The notes: a model not told the origin generated them from the sequence alone. 64,000 nt of DNA from Streptomyces sp. CT34 (GCF_000805335.1 NZ_KN708638.1:6887436-6951435), one strand, 5' to 3'. Shown: positions 9,028-18,540, counted from the stretch's first letter. Numbers and translations are program-made.

Positions 9028-11205
9028 ATGGACCCGATGGACGGCAACAGGGCGGCGTCCGGCGGCGGCAGCGGCGCCCGGGGTGCGGGCGGCGCCGGCG
9101 GGACCGGCGGATCCGGCGGGACCGTCTGCAACGGCGTGTCCGGGAACGCGGTCGTCAACGGCCCCCTGACGCAGGCCGAGCGGATCTACTCCATCCAGTT
9201 CGGCGGCGGGGCCCCGACCCCGGTGACGCCGCGTCAAGTACCGCTTCCCCAGGCCGGTTTCGTGAACCGGAGCCGGGAATTCGCCGCCCTCAACGCCGCG
9301 CTGGCCTCCTGCACGCCGGACAGCCCGCCGACCACCATCGTGATCACCGGCCTCGGCGGTGTGGGCAAGACGGAACTGGTCTCCCAGTGGGTGCGGCGCG
9401 AGCTGACCGAGCGGTTCCCCGACGGCCAGTTGTACGCCGATCTCGCCGAGGTGCGCCACGACGGCGGGATCGACGTCGGCGGCGTCATCGGGACCTTCCT
9501 GCGCGCCCTGGGCGTCCACGAGAGCTTCATCCCCGCGGGGGCGGCCGACCGGTCGGCGGCGTTCCGCTCGGCTACCGCGGGACGCAGGCTGCTGGTGGTG
9601 CTCGACAACGCCCAGCACGCCGCCGAGGTACGGCCGGTCCTGCCCAGCCACGGCCTGACCGTCGTCCTCAGCCGCAAGCGGCTGGCCTCCCTGGAGATGG
9701 ACGGCGCGGTCTCGGTGACGGTCGGCCCGCTCGACACCGACGCCGGTGTGCAACTGGTGCGGCGCTGGCGCAGCGGCGCGCCGGAGCCCGGTGCCGCCGC
9801 CCCGGACCCGGGGGCGGAATCCGGCGCCGCGGCCCGGCTCGTCGCGGCCTGCGGCGGGCTCCCGCTGGCGCTGCGGGCGGCCGGGGAATGGCTCATCGAG
9901 CGCCCGCACATGAGCCTGGAGGCCGTGCTCCGCGAACTCACCGCCGAGCAGCTTCCCTTGCACGCCGCCGACGGCTCGGTGGCCGCCGTCTTCGACGCGG
10001 TCACCGAGACCTTCCCCGAGCACACCCGGGCCCTCTACCGCTTCCTGGGCTGCCACCCGGGCACCACCTTCACCTCCGCCGTCGCCCGCGCCGCCGGCGT
10101 CCCGCGCTTCGAGGACGGGCTCCGCGATCTGCGCACCGCCCACATGGCCGTCGGCGCGGGCGGACCGGACCGCTTCCGGCTGCACGACGTGGTGGCCGCC
10201 CACGCCCGTTCCCGTACCCGCGACGTCCCCGAGGAGGAACTGCGCGCCACGCGGCGCCGGGTGACCGACTTCTACCTGGTGGCCGCCGCCCGCGCCGACC
10301 ACCTCGTCCTGGGCCGGCGCTTCCGCCTCCAGGAAGCCCCCGACGTTCTCGCGGACCGGCTGGGCCAGGACGCGCAGGGGCTGTTCGGCACCGAGGCCGA
10401 GGCGCTGGAGTGGCTGGACGCCGAACGCGCCAATCTCCTGGCCGTGTTGCGGACCGCCGCCGGCGAGGGCCGACCGGACGCCGTCTGGCGGCTGTGCGAA
10501 TCGCTGTGGGCGCTCTACCACAGCCGCAAGCACTACGCGGACCAGATCGAGGCCCACCGCCTGGGCATCGAGGCCGCCCGGTGGGAGGGCCGGGTCGACG
10601 CGCAGGTCCGGATGCACAACCAACTCGCCCGCGCCCACTACTCCCTGAAGGAGTACGCCCTCGCCGACACCGAGCTGAGCCGCGCCGAGGAACTGCTGGG
10701 ACTGGTCGCCGACGCCCGGTTGCCCGGCATCATCTGGGAGACCCAGGGGCTGATCTGCCTGGCCCGCGAGGAGCCCGAGCGCGCCATCGCCCTCTTCGAG
10801 CGTGCGCTGCGCGCCAACGAGGGCGACGCCCACGGCATCGTCGTGCAGACCTACAACCTGGGCCAGGCGACGCTTGCCGCCGGCCGTCCGCGGGAGGCGC
10901 TGGAGCTGCTGGCGGGGGCGCTCGCGACGGCGGAGGCCGAGCGCGACGACGCGATGCGGCCGCGGATCGGGATCGTCCGCGGCCGGGCCTGCCAGGCACT
11001 GGGACTCCTGGACGAGGCGCTGGCGGCGGTCACCGATGCCGCGCTGCTGGCCGATCAGCTGGGGCAGGTGGTGAAGCTGGCGGAGGCGCTGGAGCTCACC
11101 GCCGAGCTGGGTGACCGGATAGAGAGCACCCAGGTGCAGCACGCGAGCCGCAGCAAGGTGCGCGAGCTGCGGCAGCACGCGGGAATCGGCGGCCCCATGG
11201 GCTGA
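9028..11205 (+). CDS. STAND-class NB-ARC ATPase with TPR tail
   Basis: A 725-residue signal-transduction ATPase. A Gly-rich leader and a short Asn/Val/Gly segment (residues 30-60) precede the NB-ARC module: Walker A GLGGVGKTEL near residue 110, Walker B LLVVLDN near 190, then GLPLALRAAGEWL of the winged-helix lid region. From about residue 480 tetratricopeptide-like helices follow (ARAHYSLKEYALADTELSRAEELL, AIALFERALRANEGDAHGIV). Such proteins act as ligand-triggered regulators or defence switches. No catalytic effector domain is seen. Several purine tracts precede the ATG at 9028; the next ATG at 9037 is an alternative. The gene at 11428 follows on the same strand and may work with it. Confidence 0.85.
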   Translation: MDPMDGNRAASGGGSGARGAGGAGGTGGSGGTVCNGVSGNAVVNGPLTQAERIYSIQFGGGAPTPVTPRQVPLPQAGFVNRSREFAALNAALASCTPDSPPTTIVITGLGGVGKTELVSQWVRRELTERFPDGQLYADLAEVRHDGGIDVGGVIGTFLRALGVHESFIPAGAADRSAAFRSATAGRRLLVVLDNAQHAAEVRPVLPSHGLTVVLSRKRLASLEMDGAVSVTVGPLDTDAGVQLVRRWRSGAPEPGAAAPDPGAESGAAARLVAACGGLPLALRAAGEWLIERPHMSLEAVLRELTAEQLPLHAADGSVAAVFDAVTETFPEHTRALYRFLGCHPGTTFTSAVARAAGVPRFEDGLRDLRTAHMAVGAGGPDRFRLHDVVAAHARSRTRDVPEEELRATRRRVTDFYLVAAARADHLVLGRRFRLQEAPDVLADRLGQDAQGLFGTEAEALEWLDAERANLLAVLRTAAGEGRPDAVWRLCESLWALYHSRKHYADQIEAHRLGIEAARWEGRVDAQVRMHNQLARAHYSLKEYALADTELSRAEELLGLVADARLPGIIWETQGLICLAREEPERAIALFERALRANEGDAHGIVVQTYNLGQATLAAGRPREALELLAGALATAEAERDDAMRPRIGIVRGRACQALGLLDEALAAVTDAALLADQLGQVVKLAEALELTAELGDRIESTQVQHASRSKVRELRQHAGIGGPMG

Positions 11206-11427
11206 TCGCGCACCACGGCGCAGGACGCCGGGATCCGTCACCCGGCACCGTCGCCCCGCACGACGGTCGCGCAACCAACCCGAGTCCGCCACCCGCGTAC
11301 GACGGTCCGCTGCGACGGCCCCGTGCGACGCTTCGGCCGGTCCTTCCCGGTGCCCCGTGCCGCGTTGTCCGCGTTCCTTTCCCCCGCCTCCCGCCGCACC
11401 CCGTTCCGTCCCGAGAGTGGTTTCCCC

Positions 11428-13155
11428 GTGCCCCTGTCGCCCCGCCGCCTCCGCAGCAGGCGTCTGTGGCCGCGCTGGAACACCGTTCCGGAAGACGCCC
11501 GGGTGCTGGGGGTGGCGCGTACGCTCACCTCGGCGACCCGGCTGATGGACGTACTGCGGCTGCTGCCGCCGGAGGACGGCATCAGGGTGTCCGTCACGGT
11601 CAACCCCGGCTCGGTGTTCGGCGACGGGCTGGCCGACTACTTCGACGCGCTGGGCGCCACCGTGCTCAGCTGGCGGGAGGCCACCCGGCAGCGCTTCGAC
11701 CTGGCCGTGGCCTGCGCCGTCCACCCCTCCATGCGGCGCCTGGACGCGCCGCTGATGGTGATGCCGCACGGCGCCGGGTACAACAGGCTGGTCACCGAGT
11801 CCACCGGCGACCCCAGCGCGCCCGCGGGTCTGTCCCGGCGGGAGTTGACCCGGTGGGGGCGGGTGGTGCCGGCCGCGATCGGGGTCTCGCACGACGAGCA
11901 GATCGCCCGCCTCGCCCGTACCTGCCCCGAGGCCGTGCCGGTCGCCCATCTCATCGGCGACTACTGCTTCGACCGGATCGCGCAGAGCGTGCCACGCCGC
12001 GACCTGTACCGGGCGTCCCTGGGCGTGGGGCACGGCCGCCGGCTGGTCGTCATCAACAGCACCTGGAGCGAGCACTCCCTCCTCGGCCGCCATCCGGACC
12101 TGCCGCTGAAGCTGGTCAGCGCGCTGCCCGCGGACGAGTACGCGGTCGCGATCGTGCTGCACCCCAACGTCTGGGCCCGGCACAGCCGTTACGGCGTACG
12201 CCGGCTGCTCGGCACGGCGATGGACGCCGGGCTGCTGGTCCTGCCGCCGGAGGAGGGCTGGCGCGCCGCGCTGATCGCCAGCGACTGGGTGGTGGGCGAC
12301 CACGGGAGCACCACTTTCTACTCGGCGGCGCTCGACCGCGTCGTACTGCTCGCGGCCACCGGACTCGACGAGCTCGACCCGGCCTCGCCCACCGCGGCCC
12401 TCAGCCGCGCGGCGCCCCGCCTCGACCCGGAGGGCGATCTGCTCGACCAGCTGCTGACCGCCGCCGAGCGGCACCACCCGGAGCGGCAACAGGGGCCGAC
12501 GGACTCCCAGTTGGCGGCCCGTGGCGAAGCGGGTCGGCGGCACCGCGAGGTGATGTACCGGTTCCTCGCCCGCCGGCACATCCGCCCGCCCGCGACACCG
12601 CCCGACCCCGACCCCGTGCCGGAGCCGCGCCCGGAGCGGCACCTGGGCCCGACCGCGTACGACGTGACCGGCGAGGTGCTGCCCGACGACTCGGTGGCCC
12701 TGCGCCGCTGGCCGGCCGTCCGCCCCGGGTGCGAGGAGCCGCGCGGCCTCGTCGACGAGGAGTCCCGCGGCTTCCTGGCCGTCACGGACGAGGAGACCAG
12801 CGGCTACAAGCGGTCGTCGGCGGCGGTCGTCGCGCGTACCGTCACCGACGCCGAACTGGCGCCCGTGGACTGGCTGCGCGGTCGGATCCCGGACGCCCAC
12901 GCCGGCCATGACGTCGCGGTCGCCGCCCTCGCCGACGACCGCTGCCTGCTGCTCCTGCGCACCGGTGAGGTCCTGCTCGAAGCGCACGCGCCCCGGTCGT
13001 TCGGCCACCCGGCGGCACGCCTCGACCCCCTGCTCCTCGGCTCGGCGGTGGCGGTCTGGCTGCACGAGAAGCGCACCGCGGAGGAGCTCTCGGCCGGCCT
13101 GCTGCTGCGCACCGGCGTGCGCTGCGTGCGGGTCACCTTCACGGCGCCGCCGTGA
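11428..13155 (+). CDS. GT-B-like protein often mislabelled translation initiation factor 2
   Basis: A 575-residue protein. The first 320 residues look like a GT-B or CDP-glycerol glycerophosphotransferase-like fold: VMPHGAGYNRL, GVSHDEQIARL, RRLVVINSTWSEHSLL, and DWVVGDHGSTTFYSAALDRVVLLA, which matches the nucleotide-binding half of that fold. The rest (330-575) has a Pro-rich linker then an alpha/beta region I do not recognise. From memory, Streptomyces homologues are commonly labelled translation initiation factor 2; no GTPase motifs are present, so that label is wrong. The GTG at 11428 is chosen; a GTG at 11323 gives 35 more residues. It lies downstream of the STAND ATPase on the same strand. 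Confidence 0.6.
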   Translation: MPLSPRRLRSRRLWPRWNTVPEDARVLGVARTLTSATRLMDVLRLLPPEDGIRVSVTVNPGSVFGDGLADYFDALGATVLSWREATRQRFDLAVACAVHPSMRRLDAPLMVMPHGAGYNRLVTESTGDPSAPAGLSRRELTRWGRVVPAAIGVSHDEQIARLARTCPEAVPVAHLIGDYCFDRIAQSVPRRDLYRASLGVGHGRRLVVINSTWSEHSLLGRHPDLPLKLVSALPADEYAVAIVLHPNVWARHSRYGVRRLLGTAMDAGLLVLPPEEGWRAALIASDWVVGDHGSTTFYSAALDRVVLLAATGLDELDPASPTAALSRAAPRLDPEGDLLDQLLTAAERHHPERQQGPTDSQLAARGEAGRRHREVMYRFLARRHIRPPATPPDPDPVPEPRPERHLGPTAYDVTGEVLPDDSVALRRWPAVRPGCEEPRGLVDEESRGFLAVTDEETSGYKRSSAAVVARTVTDAELAPVDWLRGRIPDAHAGHDVAVAALADDRCLLLLRTGEVLLEAHAPRSFGHPAARLDPLLLGSAVAVWLHEKRTAEELSAGLLLRTGVRCVRVTFTAPP

Positions 13156-13201
13156 GCGGGCGGCAGGCCGGCGGTCATCGCCGCATGCCGTCCGGCACTC
13201 C

Positions 13202-13993
13202 TCAGCCCTGTGTCATCGGCTTCGGGTGGATCATCGCGAAGACCGCGCCCTGCGGGTCGGTCACGATGGCCATCCGGCCGGCGATCATGTCGAAGGGCTC
13301 CTTGATCGCGTTGCCGCCGGCCGCGGTCACCTTGGCCACCGCCGCATCGGCGTCCGCCACCGCGAAGTACGTCAGCCAGTGCGACGGGGTGTCGGCGGGC
13401 AGCTGCTCCGGCATCGGCTGCATACCGCCCACGGCGTGCTCGTTCACGTTGAGCGAGTAGTAGTGCGGGGCGCCTTCCATGGTCGCGGACTCGATGCCGA
13501 AGACGGCCCGGTAGAAGGCGGAGGCCGCGGACCGGTCGCTGGTGTTGAGCTCGTTCCAGATCAGCGCGCCGCTCTCGTTGACGACACCCGCGCCCGGGAA
13601 GTCGACCGGCTGCCAGACGCCGAAGACCGCCCCGGTCGGATCGGCGGCGAGGAACATCCGGCCCAGGGACATCACGTCCATCACGGGCATCAGCACGGTG
13701 CCGCCGGCGGACTCCACCGACTGCTTGGTGGCGTCCGCGTCGGCGGCGGACAGATATGTGGTCCAGACGGTCGGCGGCGCCGGCTGGTCGCCCATGGGCA
13801 CCGCGGCCATGATGCCGGCGACCGGTTTCCCGTTCAGCCGGCACACGGCATAACCGCCGGTCTCCGACGGGCCGATCTCGCCGGACCAGCCGAGGAGGTC
13901 GGCGTAGAAGTCGAGGGCGGCCTGCTGGTCCGGGGCCGCGAGGTCGACCCAGCAGGGCGTCCCGGGAGCGTAGGGAGTGGTGACGTCGGGCAT
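13202..13993 (-). CDS. Two-domain VOC (glyoxalase-like) protein
   Basis: A 263-residue protein made of two vicinal-oxygen-chelate modules. The first runs from PCWVDLAAPDQQAALDFYADLLGW to AVFGVWQP, the second from LIWNELNTSDRSAASAFYRAVFG to GAVFAMIHP. Proteins of this layout in Streptomyces are annotated as hydroxylase or glyoxalase-like; metal ligands are not all conserved, so catalysis is uncertain. The ATG at 13993 follows a strong GAGGAGG site about 7 bases upstream. It stands alone, with its promoter in the 180-bp gap before the aldo/keto reductase. Confidence 0.85.
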   Translation of the reverse strand: MPDVTTPYAPGTPCWVDLAAPDQQAALDFYADLLGWSGEIGPSETGGYAVCRLNGKPVAGIMAAVPMGDQPAPPTVWTTYLSAADADATKQSVESAGGTVLMPVMDVMSLGRMFLAADPTGAVFGVWQPVDFPGAGVVNESGALIWNELNTSDRSAASAFYRAVFGIESATMEGAPHYYSLNVNEHAVGGMQPMPEQLPADTPSHWLTYFAVADADAAVAKVTAAGGNAIKEPFDMIAGRMAIVTDPQGAVFAMIHPKPMTQG

Positions 13994-14176
13994 CGGTGCC
14001 TCCTCGGAGCGGAGTGTTGGCCGGCCGGTGCAACCGGCCCGCCGGCAGCGCCCCCCTTTCCACACTTCCCGCCGCCCGCCGACCCCGCCACTCGGCACCG
14101 CGGCGCCGCCCCTTCCGTCCGGGAACGGAGCGGGGCGGCGCCGTACGGGCATCGGCCGCGCGGCGGCCTCGGGGCC

Positions 14177-15010
14177 TCAGGCCATGTCGAACGTGGCCGG
14201 GTCCGGGCCGAGGCGGTTGCCCGAGTCCAGGCCGGCGACGGCCGCCAGGTCCGCGCCGTCCAGCTCGAAGCCGAAGACGTCGAAGTTCTCCCGGATCCGC
14301 GACGGGGTGGCGGACTTGGGGATGACGATGTTGCCGATCTGGAGGTGCCAGCGCAGCACCACCTGGGCGGGGGTCTTGCCGTGCTTCGCGGCGATCCCGG
14401 CGATCGTCGGGTCCTCCAGGAGACCCTTGCCCTGGCCGAGCGGCGACCATGCTTCGGTGGCGATGCGGTGCCGGGCGTGGAACGCGCGAGACTCGGCCTG
14501 CTGGAACTGCGGGTGCAGCTCGATCTGGTTGACGGCCGGGACGATCGAGGTCTCGCCCAGGAGCCGCTCCAGGTGGGCGGGCTGGAAGTTGGAGACACCG
14601 ATGGCCTTGGCACGGCCGTCCGCGTAGATCTTCTCGAACGCCTTGTACGTCTCGACGTACGTGTCCTGGGCCGGGAGCGGCCAGTGGATCAGGTACAGGT
14701 CGACGTACTCCAGGCCGAGCTTGGCCAGCGAGGCGTCGAAGGCGCGGAGGGTGGAGTCGTAGCCCTGCTCCGAATTCCAGAGCTTGGTGGTGACGAAGAG
14801 CTCCTCGCGGGGGAGGCCCGAGGCGGCGAGCGCCCTTCCGGTGCCCGCTTCGTTGCCGTAGATCGCCGCGGTGTCGATGCTGCGGTACCCGGCCTCCAGG
14901 GCGTGCCCGACGGCGGCGAGCGCCTCGTCGTCGGAGATCTGCCAGACGCCGTACCCGAGCTGGGGCATCGCGAGGTCGTTGTTGAGCGTGATGGACGGAA
15001 CCGTGCTCAC
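14177..15010 (-). CDS. Aldo/keto reductase
   Basis: A 277-residue NADPH-dependent oxidoreductase of the AKR (2,5-diketo-gluconate reductase-like) family. The catalytic tetrad is visible: Asp and Tyr in YRSIDTAAIYGNE, Lys in VTTKLWN, His in LIHWPLP. The cofactor-binding elements GVSNF and VIPKSATPSRIRENFDVF are intact. It should reduce small carbonyl compounds. The GTG at 15010 begins the family amino-terminus VPSITLNNDLAMPQLGYG; AGGAT lies upstream. A TTG at 15055 would add 15 residues. It is downstream of the acyl-CoA synthetase on the same strand but separated by about 160 bp. Confidence 0.9.
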   Translation of the reverse strand: MSTVPSITLNNDLAMPQLGYGVWQISDDEALAAVGHALEAGYRSIDTAAIYGNEAGTGRALAASGLPREELFVTTKLWNSEQGYDSTLRAFDASLAKLGLEYVDLYLIHWPLPAQDTYVETYKAFEKIYADGRAKAIGVSNFQPAHLERLLGETSIVPAVNQIELHPQFQQAESRAFHARHRIATEAWSPLGQGKGLLEDPTIAGIAAKHGKTPAQVVLRWHLQIGNIVIPKSATPSRIRENFDVFGFELDGADLAAVAGLDSGNRLGPDPATFDMA

Positions 15011-15169
15011 GGGGGAATCGATCCTTACGTCGGCTTTCGTGTACTGCGATCCCAACGATCATCCGCCTCCGGACATTCCCGCGCATGCCGACAGGCTCCG
15101 GAATTCCGGGGCATCCCGCAAGGGACCCCTCCCGGCGGCCCCGCGGCACCGTTCCGCGCCCGGCCCCTC

Positions 15170-16996
15170 TCACCCCCGGTACAGCGCGTCGACCTCCACC
15201 GAGTAGGCCGCTTCGATGGCCTTGCGCTTGAGCTTGAGGGACGGCGTCAGCAGGCCGTGCTCCTCGGTGAACTGGTTGGCCAGTATCCGGAACGTGCGGA
15301 TCGACTCGGCCTGGGAGACCGAGGTGTTCGCGGCGACCACGGCGCGCCGGATCTCGGTCTCCAGATCCGGGTCGCGCACCAGGTCGGTCGGCGGCATCTC
15401 CGGCTTGCCGCGCATGGCCAGCCAGTGCGCCACCGCCTCCGGGTCCAGGGTCACCAGCGCGGCGATGAACGGCCGGTCGTTGCCGACGACGATGCACTGG
15501 GCGACCAGCGGATGCGCCCGTACGCGCTCCTCCAGGGACACCGGCGAGACGGACTTGCCGCCCGAGGTGACGAGGATTTCCTTCTTCCGGCCGGTGATCG
15601 TCAGATAGCCGTCCTCGTCCAGGGCGCCGAGGTCCCCGGTGGCGAACCAGCCGTCCTGCAACACGGCATCGGTCGCCTTGGGGTTGTTGTGGTAGCCCTG
15701 GAAGACCTGGCCCCCGTAGAGCCAGATCTCGCCGTCCTCGGCGATATGGACGGTGGTGCCGGGGACGGGCGTGCCGACCGTGCCGAAGCGGGTCCGCTCC
15801 GGCGGGTTCGCGGTGGCGGCGGCGGTGCTCTCCGTCAGGCCGTAGCCCTCGAAGATCCGTACGCCGGCGCCGGCGAAGAACAGTCCCAGCCGGCGTTCCA
15901 TGGCCGAACCGCCGGACATCGCGTGCCGCACCCGGCCGCCCATCGCCTCGCGGACCTTGCTGTAGACCAGCTTGTCGAAGATCTGGTGCTGCATCCGCAG
16001 CGAGGCCCCCGGCCCGGAGCCGGTGCCGAACGCCTTGTGCTCCCTCGCCTCCGCGTAGCGCACCGCGATGTCGACGGCCTTGTCGAACGGGCCGACCTTG
16101 CCGTCCGCCTCCGCGCGCCGCCGGGCCGCGGCGAAGACCTTCTCGAAGATGTACGGCACGGCGAGGATGAAGGTGGGGCGGAACGCCTGGAGGTCCGGGA
16201 TCAGGGCGCGGGCGGCGAGCTCCGGCTGGTGGCCCAGCTTGACCCGGCCGCGGATCGCGGCGACCTGCACCATCCGCCCGAAGACGTGCGCCAGCGGCAG
16301 GAAGAGCAGGGTCGCGGCCTCGTCGCCGGGCTTCGAGCGGAAGACCCTGTCGTAGCGCAGCACGATGTTGTCGGCCTCGGCCATGAAGTTGGCGTGCGTG
16401 ATGACGCAGCCCTTGGGGCGGCCGGTGGTGCCGGAGGTGTAGATGATCGTCGCGGTGGCTTCCGGGGTGACGGCCATCCGGTGGCGGTGCACCACCTCGT
16501 CGTCGATGTGCGCACCGGCCGCGGTCAGTTCGGCCACCGGATCGGCGTCCAGCTGCCAGAGCTTGCGCAGCTGGGGGAGCCGGTCGACGACCGAGCCGAC
16601 GGTCATCGCGTGGTCCTCGTGCTCGACGAGCGCGGCCGAGACGTTGGCGTCGTGCAGCATCCAGAGGACCTGCTCGGCCGACGACGTCGGGTACAGCGGC
16701 ACGGACTGGGCGCCGACGGACCACAGCGCGTAGTCGAAGAGGGTCCACTCGTAGCGCGTGCGGGACATGATGCCGACCCGGTCACCGAACCGGACGCCCT
16801 GGGCGAGCAGGCCCTTGGCCAGCGCCAAGACCTCGTCCCGGAACTGCGCGGCGGTGACGACCTCCCACTGCCCCGCGGCGTCCTTACGCGCCAGAGCGGT
16901 CCGTTCCGGGTCGGTTGCGGCGTTGTCGTAGACGGAGTCGGCCAGCCCGCCGACCCGGGGCGCGGTCGCCAGCGGCGGGACGGTGAACTCGCGCAA
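15170..16996 (-). CDS. Long-chain fatty acid-CoA ligase (AMP-forming)
   Basis: A 608-residue adenylate-forming enzyme that activates long-chain fatty acids with ATP and CoA. Motifs: P-loop TIIYTSGTTGRPKGC near residue 190, FEGYGLTES near 390, the ribose-binding ATGDLGALDEDGYLTITGRKKE near 460, and carboxy-terminal LKLKRKAIEAAY. Length and layout match the FadD15-like family common in actinomycetes. The start is TTG at 16996, decided by AGGAG 8 bases upstream. A palindrome at 17119-17135 and tandem GGGAGATC repeats at 17255-17284 lie in the upstream region and may regulate it. Confidence 0.92.
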   Translation of the reverse strand: MREFTVPPLATAPRVGGLADSVYDNAATDPERTALARKDAAGQWEVVTAAQFRDEVLALAKGLLAQGVRFGDRVGIMSRTRYEWTLFDYALWSVGAQSVPLYPTSSAEQVLWMLHDANVSAALVEHEDHAMTVGSVVDRLPQLRKLWQLDADPVAELTAAGAHIDDEVVHRHRMAVTPEATATIIYTSGTTGRPKGCVITHANFMAEADNIVLRYDRVFRSKPGDEAATLLFLPLAHVFGRMVQVAAIRGRVKLGHQPELAARALIPDLQAFRPTFILAVPYIFEKVFAAARRRAEADGKVGPFDKAVDIAVRYAEAREHKAFGTGSGPGASLRMQHQIFDKLVYSKVREAMGGRVRHAMSGGSAMERRLGLFFAGAGVRIFEGYGLTESTAAATANPPERTRFGTVGTPVPGTTVHIAEDGEIWLYGGQVFQGYHNNPKATDAVLQDGWFATGDLGALDEDGYLTITGRKKEILVTSGGKSVSPVSLEERVRAHPLVAQCIVVGNDRPFIAALVTLDPEAVAHWLAMRGKPEMPPTDLVRDPDLETEIRRAVVAANTSVSQAESIRTFRILANQFTEEHGLLTPSLKLKRKAIEAAYSVEVDALYRG

Positions 16997-17118
16997 TTGC
17001 CCAGCTCCTCGTGGTGCTTCTCACAAGGCCGCGACCGTACCCCACGGGGGCGGCGGGCGGGAGTGCGGTAGCACGCCGCGAACGGTCCGCCACCGGAACT
17101 GGCCAAGCGGCGAAATCG

Positions 17119-17135
17119 GGTTACTTCGGGTAACC
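17119..17135. promoter_or_regulatory. Inverted repeat upstream of acyl-CoA ligase
   Basis: GGTTAC-TTCGG-GTAACC is a perfect 6-bp palindrome with a 5-base spacer, 122 bp upstream of the TTG start at 16996. It is a plausible operator for a fatty-acid-responsive repressor, by position only. Confidence 0.4.
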
Positions 17136-17254
17136 GCGGACATTATCCGGCTGTTTCGCCGCCGGACGAACACGCTGCCGGGACCGGATCTGCACCAAAT
17201 CTCTGCACCTGTCGAGGTGCCGGCGCGCCCCCTGAGAGGAGTGCGGCGCTGCGC

Positions 17255-17284
17255 GGGAGATCTCTGGGAGATCTTCGGGAGATC
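17255..17284. repeat. Three GGGAGATC repeats
   Basis: GGGAGATC begins at 17255, 17266 and 17277, exactly 11 bases apart, so about one helical turn each. This phasing would suit cooperative protein binding on one DNA face. Confidence 0.45.
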
Positions 17285-17369
17285 CGCGCAAGATGCCGCC
17301 GGCCCATGGGACAGACCCTAGAGGGCCCATCGGGCAGGGCCTGGATGTGCTGTTCGGGAGGGCCTGGAT

Positions 17370-18233
17370 CTAGGGGAGGTGCAGCCGGTCGCCGCCCGCC
17401 AGGATCGCGGCGGCCAGGGCCTCGGCCGGACCGCGGGCGGCGCCGGCGCGCTGCCCGTGCAGGAGGACGAAGTCCACGCCGCCCAGCTCCGGCAGCCCCG
17501 CACGCGGCGGTATCCGGACCAGGCCGGGCGGGATCATCCCCAGGGAGTGCGCCATGACGCCCAGGCTCGCCCGGGTCGCCGCGATCAGTCCGTTCAGGCT
17601 GCCGCTGGTGCAGACGATCCGCCATTCCCGGCCCTGGCGTTCCAGCGCCTCCAGCGCGCGGGTGCGGGTCACCGCGGGTGGCGGGAAAACGACCAGCGGG
17701 ACCGGCCGCTGCGGGTCCAGCCGCAGCCGCTCGGTGCCCACCCACACCAGCCGGTCCCGCCACACCAGCCGTCCGCGCCGCTCCTCCGGCCGCCGCTTGG
17801 CCAGTACGAGGTCCAGCCGGCCGGCCGCCAGCAGCTCGTGCAGTGTGCCGGACAGCTCGACGGTCAGCTCCAGATCGACCTCGGGGTGGTCGCGCCGGAA
17901 TCCTTCGAGCACCTCCGGCATACGCGTCAGCACGAAGTCCTCGGACGCGCCGAAGCGGAGCCGCCCGCGCAGCCGGGTCCCGGTGAAGAAGCTCGTCGCC
18001 CGCTCGTTGGCCTCCAGGATGGTGCGCGCGAAGCCGAGCATCGCCTCGCCGTCCTCGGTGAGTTCCACGGCATGGGTGTCCCGGGCGAACAGCCGCCGCC
18101 CGGCGGCCTCCTCCAGCTTCCGTACGTGCTGGCTCACCGTCGACTGCCGCAGCCCGAGGCGGTTCGCGGCCTGGGTGAAGCTCAGCGTCTGCGCCACGGC
18201 GAGGAAGGTACGCAGCTGCACGGGCTCGAACAC
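17370..18233 (-). CDS. LysR-family transcriptional regulator
   Basis: A 287-residue LysR-type regulator. The winged HTH covers residues 1-62 (QLRTFLAVAQTLSFTQAANRLGLRQSTVSQHVRKLEE), followed by a linker helix and the periplasmic-binding-protein-like effector domain from about 90 (GRLRFGASEDFVLTRMPEVLEGFRRDHPEVDLEL). The GTG at 18233 follows GGAGG by about 6 bases. LysR proteins usually control a divergent gene, but the neighbour upstream is the co-directional sialidase ending at 18541, so the target is not obvious. The carboxy end is slightly short for the family. Confidence 0.9.
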   Translation of the reverse strand: MFEPVQLRTFLAVAQTLSFTQAANRLGLRQSTVSQHVRKLEEAAGRRLFARDTHAVELTEDGEAMLGFARTILEANERATSFFTGTRLRGRLRFGASEDFVLTRMPEVLEGFRRDHPEVDLELTVELSGTLHELLAAGRLDLVLAKRRPEERRGRLVWRDRLVWVGTERLRLDPQRPVPLVVFPPPAVTRTRALEALERQGREWRIVCTSGSLNGLIAATRASLGVMAHSLGMIPPGLVRIPPRAGLPELGGVDFVLLHGQRAGAARGPAEALAAAILAGGDRLHLP

Positions 18234-18540
18234 GGGAACCTCCAGGGGCGGACCGACGGCGTGGGCGGCTCATCTCGTTTCATGATGGCAGTCACCACGG
18301 TGAGGGGGATTCCCGATCGCCCCGGCGCCCGGTGCTCCGGGAGGCGCCGTCCATGCCGCCGCCCGCGAGCCGCCGGTTCTCTTCGGCGCCCGGGCCGGGC
18401 CGGCGGTGCTGCCGCTGATGCCGTTCCACCAGATGCACTTGATGGTGTGCGCGGTGCTCGCCAAACGGGACGCGGCACGGGCGGACGGCGGATGGGGCGG
18501 ACGCGGGGGAGGCGCCGGACGCCGCCGGTGCCGGGCGGGG
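18234..18540. other. 307-bp gap with no clear gene
   Basis: This stretch lies between the LysR start and the sialidase stop. A short plus-strand frame begins MPFHQMHLMVCAVLAKRD near 18418 but has no recognisable family and no clear ribosome site. I see nothing firm here. Confidence 0.4.

Larger units (their letters stand above)
16997..17369. other. 373-bp gap between fadD-like and LysR genes
   Basis: No gene is seen. It contains the promoter side of the acyl-CoA ligase gene, an inverted repeat (17119-17135), a threefold GGGAGATC repeat (17255-17284), and the LysR stop at its far end. Confidence 0.5.

Noticed and set aside
8044..13065. A very long minus-strand open frame (about 1670 codons) opposite the methyltransferase, STAND and GT-B-like genes
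   Set aside because: It is Arg/Gly/Ala/His-rich with no domain and is the mirror of strongly coding plus-strand genes; such mirror frames are normal in DNA of this GC content.
11428..13155. Translation initiation factor 2 label
   Set aside because: No GTPase P-loop or IF-2 domain is present; the sequence looks like a GT-B-type fold.
12908..17071. A 1387-codon plus-strand open frame over the VOC, aldo/keto reductase and acyl-CoA ligase genes
   Set aside because: All three minus-strand genes have clear family motifs; the plus frame has none.
18418..18540. Short plus-strand frame beginning MPFHQMHLM
   Set aside because: No ribosome site and no family; too little to call a gene.
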